Source: Brevibacterium sp. S22 (lineage in GTDB: Bacteria; Actinomycetota; Actinomycetes; Actinomycetales; Brevibacteriaceae). Taken from it: a stretch of DNA of 64,000 bases. The notes under the pieces were generated by a model, which saw nothing but the letters and a program-made list of their open reading frames with translations, made no database searches and was not told where the DNA came from. Numbering within the stretch: the first letter of the stretch is position 1; each line of letters opens with the position of its first letter. The DNA lies in NCBI RefSeq assembly GCF_004745485.1, contig NZ_RHFG01000020.1, positions 1-64,000 on the forward strand, in the 5' to 3' direction. Below, piece by piece: positions 44,848 to 53,575 of this stretch. The position numbers and the translations under genes are program-made.

Positions 44848-45767
44848 GCGAAGTGCCCCCGATGACCGGCGACGACACCCCCACCGAGGCGGTGCCGCTC
44901 GAACCCGTGACACCGGCTCCCACCCCCACCGAGGCGGCCGGACCGCAGATGTCGATCGACGTCGTCTCGATCTTTCCCGAATACCTCGCCGGTCTGCAGC
45001 TCTCACTCATCGGCAAAGCCGTCGAGCGTGGGCAGCTGAGCCTGGGCGTCCACGACCTGCGGGACTTCACCTTCGACCGGCACAACACCGTCGATGACTC
45101 GCCCTACGGCGGGGGAGCGGGAATGGTCATGAAGGCCGAACCCTGGGCCCTGGCCCTCGAGCACATCCTCGGGGAACTCGGCAGCACCATTGAAGGCGAA
45201 AGCCCGAACGGCGTCCGGACCGATGACGCTGTGGTCGGATCCAAACCGACGCTCATCGTGCCCAGCCCCGCCGGGAAGGTGTTCGACCAGCGCATCGCCG
45301 AAGACCTCGCCGATCGGGACCACCTCGTCTTCGCCTGCGGACGCTATGAAGGCATCGACCAGCGCGTCATCGACTGGGCGGCCGAGCACTTCGAGCTGCT
45401 GCCCATGAGCATCGGCGACTACGTGCTCAACGGCGGTGAAGTCGCTTCGATGGTGATGATCGAAGCCATCAGCCGCCTCATCCCCGGTGTCATCGGCAAT
45501 CCCGAGTCACTGGCCGAGGAGAGTCATGAAGACGGACTGCTCGAATACCCCATCTATACGAAGCCGGCGAACTGGCGCGGACGTGAGGTGCCCGAGATTC
45601 TGCTCAGCGGCAACCATGCCGCGATCGCACGGTGGCGACGTGACCGACGTCTCGAACGCACCGCAGAAGTCAGACCGGACCTGCTCGAGAGGCTCGATGA
45701 TCTGAACAAGGACGACCTGGTTGCCCTTGAACGGTTTGAGTCCGAGCGCTCAACCGTGACAGAATAG
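44844..45767 (+). CDS. trmD: tRNA (guanine-37-N1)-methyltransferase
   Basis: TrmD (307 residues, EC 2.1.1.228) modifies G37 in tRNAs with GNN anticodons. The trefoil-knot SAM site [20 protein letters not shown] and [13 protein letters not shown] are present. The usual [13 protein letters not shown] start is at 44949, but that ATG has no ribosome site; translation most likely begins at the coupled ATG 44844, adding 35 Pro/Thr/Glu-rich residues. The body is standard. Confidence 0.95.
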   Translation: MSEVPPMTGDDTPTEAVPLEPVTPAPTPTEAAGPQMSIDVVSIFPEYLAGLQLSLIGKAVERGQLSLGVHDLRDFTFDRHNTVDDSPYGGGAGMVMKAEPWALALEHILGELGSTIEGESPNGVRTDDAVVGSKPTLIVPSPAGKVFDQRIAEDLADRDHLVFACGRYEGIDQRVIDWAAEHFELLPMSIGDYVLNGGEVASMVMIEAISRLIPGVIGNPESLAEESHEDGLLEYPIYTKPANWRGREVPEILLSGNHAAIARWRRDRRLERTAEVRPDLLERLDDLNKDDLVALERFESERSTVTE

Positions 45768-45782
45768 AGCGTCGCGTTTGTT

Positions 45783-45813
45783 GGCACTCACCTGCTTCAG
45801 GGGGATGAGTGCC
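45783..45813 (+). promoter_or_regulatory. Stem-loop in the rplS leader
   Basis: GGCACTCACCTG pairs with CAGG plus TGAGTGCC, a 12-bp stem interrupted by a four-base bulge. A second possible stem (CTGTCG with CGACAG) lies at about 45821-45870. Leaders of rplS act in L19 autoregulation in Bacillus; here they could do that or end the trmD transcript. Confidence 0.45.
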
Positions 45814-45941
45814 CACGGTGGCCTGTCGCGTCTGATGCGGCGGGTCGACGGGGAGAGATCCCGACAGACGATCCAGCTGCCGGTTCACCGGTCCGATATG
45901 CGTGTCCTCGACCTGAAGCAGAGGCCACAGGAGAAACCACA

Positions 45942-46283
45942 ATGCAGAAGCTCGATGTTGTAGATGCAGCCTCGCTGAAGTCTGACGTTCCCGAATTCCG
46001 TGCGGGCGACACCCTCAACGTTCACGTCAAGGTGATCGAAGGTTCGCGCTCGCGTATCCAGGTCTTCAAGGGAATCGTCATCCGTCGCCAGGGCGACGGC
46101 ATCCGCGAGACCTTCACCGTCCGTAAGATCAGCTTCGGCGTCGGAGTGGAGCGTACCTTCCCGGTGCACTCGCCCAACGTCGACAAGATCGAGGTCCTCA
46201 CCCGCGGCGCCGTCCGCCGCGCGAAGCTGTACTACCTGCGCGAACTGCGCGGCAAGGCTGCTCGCATCCGCGAAAAGGCCTGA
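45942..46283 (+). CDS. rplS: 50S ribosomal protein L19
   Basis: L19 (113 residues), at the 30S-50S interface. [30 protein letters not shown] and [13 protein letters not shown] are the family signature. AGGAGAAACCACA precedes the ATG. A UUCG hairpin 47 bases after its stop, inside lepB, is a likely terminator. Normal length. Confidence 0.97.
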   Translation: MQKLDVVDAASLKSDVPEFRAGDTLNVHVKVIEGSRSRIQVFKGIVIRRQGDGIRETFTVRKISFGVGVERTFPVHSPNVDKIEVLTRGAVRRAKLYYLRELRGKAARIREKA

Positions 46284-46284
46284 T

Positions 46285-46938
46285 TTGCCCGGCACTGTGG
46301 GAGATGATCACACGGTGCCGAACAGACATGAAGACGCGACCTTCGGGTCGCGTCTTCTGTCTTCGGCACGGTTCTGGAAGGCGATCGTGGCGATCGTCGT
46401 CGTCATCATCGTCCTCGGCGGGTCGATCCGCGGATTCGTCATCCAGCGATTCACCATCCCGAGCGGGTCGATGGAACCGACGCTGCAGGTCGACGACTCG
46501 ATCACAGTGTGGCGTCCGGACGCCTTGAGCGGAGACATCCGCCGCGGAGACATCGTCGTCTTCGACGGCCGCGGATCGTTCGTCAACGATGCGCTTCCCA
46601 CACCTCTGCAGAAGATCGGATCCTGGGTCGGACTCGGCCCCCGCGACGTCTACTACGTCAAACGCGTCATCGCCGTCGGCGGTGACACACTCGAATGCTG
46701 TGACGCGAAGGGGCGTCTGCTGCTCAACGGCAAGCCCCTGAACGAGGACTATGCCCCGACTCCCGCCTCGGCGGTGGAGTTCTCCCTCGAAGTCCCCGCA
46801 GACACCATGTGGGTGATGGGTGACAACCGCAGCGACTCCGCTGACTCACGATCGCTGCTGGGACGGCCCGGTGGGGGATTCATCCCCATCGATCGCGTCA
46901 TCGGTCCCGTGATCGGCCACGGCTCATCGGTCGACTGA
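46285..46938 (+). CDS. lepB: Type I signal peptidase (first of two)
   Basis: A 217-residue signal peptidase I (EC 3.4.21.89). One N-terminal helix (AIVAIVVVIIVLGGSI) anchors it; the serine-lysine dyad is Ser62 (PSGSMEPTL) and Lys126 (YVKRVIAVGGD). GDNRSDSADSR is box E. The TTG start two bases after rplS is tentative; GTGs at 46297 and 46315 are alternatives. Codons 16-25 form a perfect UUCG hairpin, so much of the upstream transcription may stop there. A paralogue follows. Confidence 0.9.
   Translation: MPGTVGDDHTVPNRHEDATFGSRLLSSARFWKAIVAIVVVIIVLGGSIRGFVIQRFTIPSGSMEPTLQVDDSITVWRPDALSGDIRRGDIVVFDGRGSFVNDALPTPLQKIGSWVGLGPRDVYYVKRVIAVGGDTLECCDAKGRLLLNGKPLNEDYAPTPASAVEFSLEVPADTMWVMGDNRSDSADSRSLLGRPGGGFIPIDRVIGPVIGHGSSVD
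46330..46357 (+). terminator. UUCG-capped hairpin within the start of lepB
   Basis: GAAGACGCGACC, TTCG, GGTCGCGTCTTC: a perfect 12-bp stem with a stable UUCG tetraloop, followed by TGTCTTC. It is placed and built like an rplS terminator but lies inside the open frame of the first signal peptidase. Confidence 0.65.
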
Positions 46939-46941
46939 GTG

Positions 46942-47024
46942 CCGCCTCGGCGAGGTCCCGGTCGCGACTTCGCCCCCGCCTCGGCGAGGACGCCGAATGT
47001 GACTGAGTCCCGCCTCTGCGAAGG
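46942..47024. repeat. Three 34-bp units with the CCGCCTCGGCGAGG motif
   Basis: CCGCCTCGGCGAGG starts at 46942 and 46976, and a degenerate copy (CCGCCTCTGCGAAGG) at 47010: exactly 34 bases apart each time. The array fills the gap between the two signal peptidase genes. The motif's core CCTCGGCGAGG is itself a palindrome. Confidence 0.75.
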
Positions 47025-47131
47025 TGTCGAACTCACCTGAGCGCGAGGTCAGGCTGGTGCTGGTACGCTCATTTCATTCCCTGGAGGAGCAGTCCTCAGC
47101 GAAATCCGTGGTCCGATGTGAAAGCGAACGA

Positions 47132-47839
47132 ATGACAAGCGAATCCGAAGCTTCCCCGCCACCTGCCTCGAAACGGTTCGCGCGCGGGCTGTTGGAGACC
47201 CTGGCGATCATCGTCATCGCCCTGCTCATCTCGACGGCGCTGAAGACATGGGTCGTCCGCTCTTTCTACATCCCGTCCGAATCCATGATGACCACCCTCC
47301 AGGTCGATGACCGGGTGCTCGTCAACCAGATGGCCCATCGCTTCGGACCCGCGGAGCGCGGCGACATCATCGTCTTCGACGATCCGGACCACTGGCTCTC
47401 GGCCGCCGAGACCACCGAATACACCCCCAATCCGATCCTCGAATTCATCGGTTTGGCCCCCTCGGACGCGGGAAATCAGCTGATCAAACGCGTCATCGGC
47501 GTCGGCGGCGACACGATCCGATGCTGCGATGCCGAAGGTCGCCTGCTGGTCAACGGCGAACCGGTCGACGAAACCTACCTCGACAAGGACACCGCACCTT
47601 CGGAAGTCGAATTCGAAGTCACCGTGCCAGAGGGCCACTACTGGGTGATGGGCGACAACCGCAGCAACTCCGCTGACTCCCGGTACCACATGGACTCCGA
47701 CCCATATGTGGCCGAGGACGACGTGGTCGGCACCGTGTTCCTCATCAACTGGCCGTTCAAGCACTTCAGCTGGGTCTCCACTCCCGACGAGGTCTTCGCA
47801 GACGTGCCGGACACCTCAGAGGGAATCACCGGGAACTGA
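47132..47839 (+). CDS. lepB: Type I signal peptidase (second of two)
   Basis: A 235-residue paralogue of the preceding gene with an N-terminal helix (LAIIVIALLISTAL), catalytic Ser51 (PSESMMTTL) and Lys119 (LIKRVIGVGGD), and GDNRSNSADSR. The sequences CCDAEGRLLVNGEPVDETY here and CCDAKGRLLLNGKPLNEDY in the first gene show recent common origin. ATG at 47132; a GGAGG at about 47083 is too far from it. TACGCT near 47063 may be its own -10 box. It overlaps rnhB by one base. Duplicate lepB genes suggest substrate division between secreted proteins. Confidence 0.9.
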   Translation: MTSESEASPPPASKRFARGLLETLAIIVIALLISTALKTWVVRSFYIPSESMMTTLQVDDRVLVNQMAHRFGPAERGDIIVFDDPDHWLSAAETTEYTPNPILEFIGLAPSDAGNQLIKRVIGVGGDTIRCCDAEGRLLVNGEPVDETYLDKDTAPSEVEFEVTVPEGHYWVMGDNRSNSADSRYHMDSDPYVAEDDVVGTVFLINWPFKHFSWVSTPDEVFADVPDTSEGITGN

Positions 47840-48627
47840 TGGCCGCACGTGGACTCACCGACCTCAGCGTCGAACGCGGACTGCTGAGCGAGGGTTTCGA
47901 TTTCGTCCTCGGTGTCGACGAGGTGGGCCGTGGTGCTCTGGCCGGGCCTGTCAGCGTCGGTGTCGCCCTGTTCGATCTGCGTGTCCTCACCTCAGCCGAG
48001 GTGCCTGGCGGCATCCATGATTCGAAGCAGCTGAGCGCGCAGTCGAGGCAGGAGGCCACCGACCGTGTGCGTTCGTGGGCGGCCGCCGCGGCAGTGGGGT
48101 CGACGACCCCCGCCGAACTCGACGAGGTGGGGATGACGATGGCGCTCAACCTCGCCGGACGTCGCGCCATGCTCTCGATGTTCCAGGGAGGGGCTGGTGT
48201 CGGATCCGGCGGGCATGGTCCGGACGCTTCCGACGGGGGCGCCGCGACCGCCTCGGCGAGGGTCTTTCCCGACCGGACGATGGTCCTACTCGACGGCCGC
48301 CACGATTGGCTCTCTGCTCCACTCACCCTTGATTGCCTGGGGATATTCGGTGACTGCGCCGACCTCGAACTGCCGCCGGTGCGCACCGTGATCAAGGGCG
48401 ACGGCTCGGTTCCGGCGATCGCGGCGGCGAGCATCGTGGCGAAAGTGGCACGCGATGAGGCGATGATCGCACTCGCCGAGGCCCATCCGCACTATGGTTG
48501 GGAATCGAACGTGGGATACGGGACGGTGAAGCACAGGCAGGGCATCGCCGAACTCGGACCCAGCATCCACCACCGCAGAAGCTTCCGCCTGAGCGCGGAC
48601 ACAGGAGCGAAGGAGGGCCTGTCATGA
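47839..48627 (+). CDS. rnhB: Ribonuclease HII
   Basis: RNase HII (262 residues, EC 3.1.26.4) removes ribonucleotides from DNA. The catalytic DEVGRGALAGPV and the DSKQLS stretch are present; VIKGDGSVPAIAAASIVAKV holds the third carboxylate region. A Gly/Ser-rich insertion (GAGVGSGGHGPDASDGG) lies near residue 118 and includes a copy of the CCGCCTCGGCGAGG motif. TGATG overlap with the second lepB, ATGA overlap with the next gene. Confidence 0.95.
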   Translation: MAARGLTDLSVERGLLSEGFDFVLGVDEVGRGALAGPVSVGVALFDLRVLTSAEVPGGIHDSKQLSAQSRQEATDRVRSWAAAAAVGSTTPAELDEVGMTMALNLAGRRAMLSMFQGGAGVGSGGHGPDASDGGAATASARVFPDRTMVLLDGRHDWLSAPLTLDCLGIFGDCADLELPPVRTVIKGDGSVPAIAAASIVAKVARDEAMIALAEAHPHYGWESNVGYGTVKHRQGIAELGPSIHHRRSFRLSADTGAKEGLS

Positions 48628-48941
48628 GTGCCGATGATCTTGACGACTACGAAGCACAACTCGAGCTTGCGCTGTACAAGGAATACCGGGACGTCGTCGG
48701 TCTCTTCGCCTACGTCGTCGAGACCGAGCGCCGGTTCTACCTCGCCAACCACGTCGATCTCAAGGCTCACAACGATGCCGGCGATGTGTACTTCGAACTC
48801 ACCCTGCGCGATGCCTGGGTGTGGGACAGCTACCGTTCATCGCGGTTCATCAAGACGGTGCATGTGCTGACGTTCAAGGACGTCAACATCGAGGAGATCG
48901 CGAAATCCGATCTCGAACCTCCGACCGCAATCCGCGGCTGA
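48624..48941 (+). CDS. DUF2469 family protein
   Basis: A 105-residue, mostly acidic protein of the actinobacterial DUF2469 family, always near rnhB and yraN. The conserved core is LDDYEAQLELALYKEYRDVV and FRYLANHVDLK-like FYLANHVDLK, then VYFELTLRDAWVWD. AAGGAGGGCCTGTC precedes the ATG, which overlaps the rnhB stop. No catalytic motif is evident. Function unknown. Confidence 0.9.
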   Translation: MSADDLDDYEAQLELALYKEYRDVVGLFAYVVETERRFYLANHVDLKAHNDAGDVYFELTLRDAWVWDSYRSSRFIKTVHVLTFKDVNIEEIAKSDLEPPTAIRG

Positions 48942-49099
48942 GGCTGCTCCCTCAGCTCATCGCCGAACACACTCCTGCACCGATCGCTGTGGACGACGCC
49001 CTGACTTGACCGTCGTCGGCCTGTGGATGGGCGAGCCTCCTCCACAGGCCCCTTTTCTGCTCTTCTCCCAAGCAGCGCCGCCATGGTCATCTGACCGAC

Positions 49100-49519
49100 A
49101 TGGGACGGACACGAACACCCGGTCGGACTGGCACGGGGAAGAACATCAGGACAGCCAAAGGCCTGCGCAAGCAGGCGCTCGGCAGCAGAGGAGAGGACCT
49201 CGCCACAGCGTTCCTCGAAGACGCCGGTCTGGTCGTTCTCGAACGCAACTTCCGGTGTGCTCGGGGTGAGCTCGACATCATCGGCCGTGACGGTGACACC
49301 GTGGTCTTCGTCGAGGTCAAAACGCGTCGCACCGCGAGGCTCGGATCACCGCTGGAGGCCGTGACCCCGACCAAGCTCGCTCGCATCCGCACACTCGCAG
49401 GCATCTGGCTGCGAGAACAGGACCAATACTTTCCCGCCACACGCATCGACGCACTCGGGATCATCATGGAACCGCGCGTCCAGTACTTTCATTGCCCGAA
49501 CATCCAGGCCGACTCATGA
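49100..49519 (+). CDS. yraN: YraN/UPF0102 nuclease-like protein
   Basis: A 139-residue member of UPF0102, with a PD-(D/E)xK-type core: GSRGEDLATAFLEDAGL, RGELDIIGRDGDTVVFVEVKTR. The EVK and ELD residues match the nuclease fold. It may act with ComM in DNA processing. The ATG at 49100 has no strong ribosome site. The next gene starts four bases before its stop. Activity is not shown for most members. Confidence 0.92.
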   Translation: MGRTRTPGRTGTGKNIRTAKGLRKQALGSRGEDLATAFLEDAGLVVLERNFRCARGELDIIGRDGDTVVFVEVKTRRTARLGSPLEAVTPTKLARIRTLAGIWLREQDQYFPATRIDALGIIMEPRVQYFHCPNIQADS

Positions 49520-51180
49520 GCGAGGAGACCCTGAGAGGTGCGAACCCGCGATTGGAATCGGTCGGCGCGAACGAGGCCGAACCCGACCACCATGAGCCTG
49601 CGAACGGAGGAGGAGCGGAGTCAGGTCCGCCAGCCCCCGAATCATCGATGCATATCATCGGTCGGGCCTCGGCCGTGGCGCTGTGGGGACTGACCGGCAA
49701 GATCGTCTCGATCGAAGCCAGCGTCAGCGCCGGACTCCCCGGAATCGACATCGTCGGACTCCCGGATGCTTCGGTGAGCGAATCACGCAAACGACTCCGA
49801 GCCGCACTTGCGTACCTCGGCAAGCCTGTTGCCACAGAGCACCTGACGATCAACCTCACCCCCGGCACCGTGCCGAAGATCGGCACCGGATTCGACCTCG
49901 GCATCGCCGTCGCCGTGCTCAAGGCACTGTCGCTGATCACCAACGACGACACCGGCAACATCATCCACTGCGGTGAGATCGGACTCGACGGCAGGATCCG
50001 TCCCGTCACCGGGGTGCTGCCGTCCCTGCACACAGCGCTGCAGGCAGGCTTCGACCGCTTCGTCGTCCCCATCGGCAACGCCGACGAGGCAGCACTCATC
50101 GGTCGGGCCAGAATCCTCCCGGTCGGCTCACTGGCCGAAGTCGTCAACGCCTACGGCGGATCGATGGCAGTGCCCGCACTGCCCGCAGTCCTCGAAATGG
50201 ATCGTCCCGTCCCCGTGACCCCGGAACTCCACGATCTCGCCGAAGTCCAAGGGCAGGCCGAAGGACGATTCGGTCTCGAAGTCGCCGCCGCCGGCGGGCA
50301 CAACCTGCTCATGCGCGGCACACCCGGAGCTGGCAAAACCCTGCTGGCTCAATGTCTGCCCGGAATCCTCCCGGCCCTCGACGACGATGAAGCCGTCGAA
50401 GTCGCCACCGTCCGCTCCCTGCGCGGAGAACTCGACGGCAGCGACGGACTCGACCACCGGCCCCCGTTCGAAGCACCCCACCACCGCAGCACCGCCTCGG
50501 CGCTGATCGGCGGCCGCCGCCCGGGAACGGTCGGAGTCTTAAGCCGTGCCCACCGCGGGGTGCTGTTCATGGACGAAGCCCCCGAATTCTCCCGCGACGT
50601 CCTCGAAGCCCTGCGGCAGCCGATGGAATCCCGTCGCGTCCACATCCACCGCGCCTGGGGATCGATGGTGCTTCCGGCATCATTCCAGCTCATCATGGCC
50701 GCGAACCCCTGCGCCTGCGGGGTCGGGATGGCCGGATCCGGGGCGGACTGTCGGTGTACGCCTCTGGACAAACGCCGCTATCGCAACCGTCTGTCCGGGC
50801 CGCTGCTCGACAGAGTCGACCTGCAGCTCGAACTCTTTCCCGTCTCACCCGCCGACATCAGGCTCGGCGGTGGCCAAGAGACCAGCGCCGCAGTCGCTGC
50901 CCGCGTCCTCGAAGCGCGGAACCGACAGACCGAACGCTTCGCTGACTGTGCCTGGCGGCTCAACGCCGACGCACCCGGAACCTGGCTGCGCGAACACTTC
51001 GCACTCACACCCGCAGCCCTGACCGACCTCGACCGTGCCCTCGACACGGGGCGGATCACAATGCGCGGCTACGACAGAGTGCTGCGAGTCGCGACGACCT
51101 TGGCTGATCTGACGGGGAAGCCGGGACCCGACCCCGACACGCTGAGAACGGCACTCGCCCTGAGGACACAGGAGTCATGA
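49516..51180 (+). CDS. comM: ComM/YifB-type AAA ATPase
   Basis: A Mg-chelatase-like AAA+ protein of 554 residues. ComM is a hexameric helicase that extends branch migration during natural transformation. Motifs: VSAGLPGIDIVGLPDASVSESRKR, Walker A GTPGAGKTLLAQ, Walker B LFMDEAPEF, and NPCACG. The standard N-terminus MHIIGRASAVAL occurs only at 49648. The coupled ATG at 49516 adds 44 acidic residues and is preferred because 49648 lacks a ribosome site. dprA follows with a four-base overlap, supporting a DNA-uptake or recombination role. Confidence 0.94.
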   Translation: MSEETLRGANPRLESVGANEAEPDHHEPANGGGAESGPPAPESSMHIIGRASAVALWGLTGKIVSIEASVSAGLPGIDIVGLPDASVSESRKRLRAALAYLGKPVATEHLTINLTPGTVPKIGTGFDLGIAVAVLKALSLITNDDTGNIIHCGEIGLDGRIRPVTGVLPSLHTALQAGFDRFVVPIGNADEAALIGRARILPVGSLAEVVNAYGGSMAVPALPAVLEMDRPVPVTPELHDLAEVQGQAEGRFGLEVAAAGGHNLLMRGTPGAGKTLLAQCLPGILPALDDDEAVEVATVRSLRGELDGSDGLDHRPPFEAPHHRSTASALIGGRRPGTVGVLSRAHRGVLFMDEAPEFSRDVLEALRQPMESRRVHIHRAWGSMVLPASFQLIMAANPCACGVGMAGSGADCRCTPLDKRRYRNRLSGPLLDRVDLQLELFPVSPADIRLGGGQETSAAVAARVLEARNRQTERFADCAWRLNADAPGTWLREHFALTPAALTDLDRALDTGRITMRGYDRVLRVATTLADLTGKPGPDPDTLRTALALRTQES

Positions 51181-52406
51181 CCGTGAACCCCCATGAGGAA
51201 GTCCGCGCGGCCATCGCTTCCCTCCTGCGCATCGGCGAGCCCGGCGACGGACTGCTCAAGCGACTCGTCGACGGCATCGGTCCGGTCGCGGCCCAGGCGA
51301 TCATCGTGGCCGTCGGCCGAGGTGAGACCTCAGCCCACGATGCCGTACAGGGCCTGGCCACCACCGGTATCGAGGCAGCTGAACACGGGCAGATGAGCGA
51401 CGCCATCGACCGGTGGTCAGTGCGAGCGGGGGAAGCCGGAGCTGTCGGGAATGATTTGGACAAGATCGCGAGAATCGGCGGACGCTTAGTCATCCCCGAT
51501 GACGATGAGTGGCCTCGAATGCTCGACGACCTCGGCCCCGCCGCGCCTCTGGGCCTGTGGGTGCGAGGAGCCGCCTCTCTGCGCACGGTGCTGGCTCGTG
51601 CCGTTGCCGTCGTCGGTGCCAGGGCAGCCAGCAACTACGGAACCAAATGCGCCTCCGACCTCGCCTGGGACCTTGCCGCTCATGGAATCACCGTCGTCTC
51701 CGGGGGCGCGTTCGGCATCGACGCTGCCGCCCACCGTGCGGCCATCGCTCGGGAAGCACCGACGGTGGCATTCATGGCCGGGGGAGTCGATCGCTTCTAC
51801 CCGGCGGCGAACGCTGAACTTTTCGAACAGATCCTCACCACCGGCGCCATCGTGTCCGAGACCGCCCCGGGAATGACGCCGATGCGCCACCGGTTTCTGC
51901 TGCGCAACCGACTCATCGCCGCCTCGGCGCAGGTGAGCGTCATCGTCGAAGCCGGATGGCGCAGCGGGGCACTCAACACCGCCCGGCATGCCCTCGAACT
52001 CTCCCGGAAGGTCGCGGCCTACCCCGGATCGGTGTACTCGGCGTCCTCGACAGGGGCTCACAGGCTCGTGCGTGAACACGAGGCGGAACTCGTCACCTGC
52101 AGCGACGATGTCATCGCGCTCATCGACGATGACATCCCGGCGCTCTTCGACACGGCCGCAGTGGCGACCGCCTCGGCAAACGGAGACAGCGTTCCGTCAT
52201 CCGACCCCCGTGAAGCGCTCGATGAGAGGGAGAAGATCTGCCTGAATGCGCTGACGGTGTCGAAGCCGCTCGACGTCGGCATCATCGCCTCTCGGGCAGG
52301 GCTGACGATCGCTGACGCACTCAACTCCCTGACCGCACTGGACCTCGCAGGGTTGGCGGCACGACGCGACACAGGATGGGTGAAACTGCGCAGGTCCAGC
52401 GGCTGA
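51177..52406 (+). CDS. dprA: DNA-processing protein DprA
   Basis: DprA/Smf (409 residues) loads RecA on incoming single strands. The Rossmann-like core has VVGARAASNYG, GGAFGIDAAAHRAA and SETAPGMTPMRHRFLLRNRLIAAS. The N-terminal SAM-like segment and a C-terminal winged helix (VGIIASRAGLTIADALNSL) flank it. Four-base overlap with comM. Other competence pieces (comEA/EC) are not in the window, so natural transformation is not established. Confidence 0.95.
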   Translation: MTVNPHEEVRAAIASLLRIGEPGDGLLKRLVDGIGPVAAQAIIVAVGRGETSAHDAVQGLATTGIEAAEHGQMSDAIDRWSVRAGEAGAVGNDLDKIARIGGRLVIPDDDEWPRMLDDLGPAAPLGLWVRGAASLRTVLARAVAVVGARAASNYGTKCASDLAWDLAAHGITVVSGGAFGIDAAAHRAAIAREAPTVAFMAGGVDRFYPAANAELFEQILTTGAIVSETAPGMTPMRHRFLLRNRLIAASAQVSVIVEAGWRSGALNTARHALELSRKVAAYPGSVYSASSTGAHRLVREHEAELVTCSDDVIALIDDDIPALFDTAAVATASANGDSVPSSDPREALDEREKICLNALTVSKPLDVGIIASRAGLTIADALNSLTALDLAGLAARRDTGWVKLRRSSG

Positions 52407-52433
52407 ACCCAGCCGCTGGCATATCCTGGGGAC

Positions 52434-53516
52434 GTGAACACAACGTCGACCGTCGCCGAGGTGGTGACCTGCTATGCCGACCACCTGCGGTCCCGTGATG
52501 TCTCCGAACACACAGCTCGCGCCTACGTCGCCGACGTCACTGACTTCCTCGACCATGCCGTGCACTCGACGAAGATCCGGGGCGGCTCCGAGCGGGATGC
52601 GAAGACACGCTCGTCGGAGCGGACCTCGCCTGACGGCGGACAGGACTCGCCGGGCGGAGCAGCAGACTCAGCGCAGACTTCGGGCGCGCGGATCGACGTC
52701 GCCGCCGTAGAACTCGATGACCTGCGGTCCTGGCTCATCGCGCTCGACGATGCCGGGGCTGCGAAATCGACGGTGGCTCGCAAGATCGCTGCCGTGCGCT
52801 CCTTCTTCACCTATGGAGTGAGCAATCTGGGACTGCCGAACAACCCGGCCGCACGTCTGCGGACGCCGAAGAAGGACTCCCGTCTGCCCACGGTGCTCAA
52901 GCCCCAGCAGGCCGCCGACCTCATCTCCGCCGCCGAGACATCCCGCAGCGGAGACACCGCGGCAGAACGTGGACACGCCGAACCCGTCGGCGCGGGGGAT
53001 CCGCTCGATGCGGCCAAGCGCATCCGCGATGCAGCGATCCTCGAAATGCTCTACGCGACCGCGGTGCGCGTCTCGGAACTCACCGGGCTCGACCGCAGCG
53101 ATATCGATCACCGGGCATCGATGATCACCGTGCTCGGCAAGGGCAACAAGGAACGTCGTGTTCCCTTCGGAACCCCGGCACGCACAGCCCTCGACGACTG
53201 GCTCGCCACACGGCAGCTGTTCGCCGGACCCAACAGCGGTGACGCACTGTTCCTCGGCGTCCGTGGGGCACGCATCGGTGCCAGGCAGGTGCGCGAACTC
53301 GTTCACCGCTACGGCTCCGACGACCCCAGCGCCCCGGACATCGGGCCCCACGGACTGCGGCACTCGGCGGCGACCCATATGCTCGACCGCGGCGCCGACC
53401 TGAGGCAGATCCAAGAACTGCTCGGCCACTCCACCATGAGCAGCACCCAGATCTACACCCAGGTGTCCATGCAGCGGCTGCAGGACACCTACCGTCGAGC
53501 ACATCCGCGGGCCTGA
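52434..53516 (+). CDS. xerC: Tyrosine recombinase XerC
   Basis: A 360-residue tyrosine recombinase that resolves chromosome dimers. All catalytic residues are seen: Arg212, Lys236, His306, Arg309, His332 and Tyr341 (IYTQVSMQRL). It is some 60 residues longer than the usual 300 because of a Gly/Ser/Asp-rich insertion near residues 44-80 and a second near 165-195 (SRSGDTAAERGHAEPVG). Start is the GTG at 52434. The place between dprA and rpsB is the standard actinobacterial xerC site. A second recombinase is expected elsewhere for the XerCD pair. Confidence 0.94.
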   Translation: MNTTSTVAEVVTCYADHLRSRDVSEHTARAYVADVTDFLDHAVHSTKIRGGSERDAKTRSSERTSPDGGQDSPGGAADSAQTSGARIDVAAVELDDLRSWLIALDDAGAAKSTVARKIAAVRSFFTYGVSNLGLPNNPAARLRTPKKDSRLPTVLKPQQAADLISAAETSRSGDTAAERGHAEPVGAGDPLDAAKRIRDAAILEMLYATAVRVSELTGLDRSDIDHRASMITVLGKGNKERRVPFGTPARTALDDWLATRQLFAGPNSGDALFLGVRGARIGARQVRELVHRYGSDDPSAPDIGPHGLRHSAATHMLDRGADLRQIQELLGHSTMSSTQIYTQVSMQRLQDTYRRAHPRA

Positions 53517-53532
53517 GACTCACCGAACCGCC

Positions 53533-53566
53533 GTCGGCAGTGTTCCGTCGGAAACAGCCTGCCGGC
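53533..53566. terminator. Imperfect hairpin between convergent xerC and peptidase genes
   Basis: CGGCAG/CTGCCG with an inner TGTTCC/GGAAACA stem and small bulges fills the 59-base gap between the two stops. It may act in both directions; no U tract is visible. Confidence 0.4.
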
Positions 53567-53575
53567 CGCGCCTGT

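Noticed and set aside
46942..47024. CRISPR array
   Set aside because: Only three short units with degenerate ends, no unique spacers and no cas genes.
49648..51180. ComM starting at ATG 49648
   Set aside because: It gives the usual protein length but has no ribosome site; the coupled ATG at 49516 is better supported.
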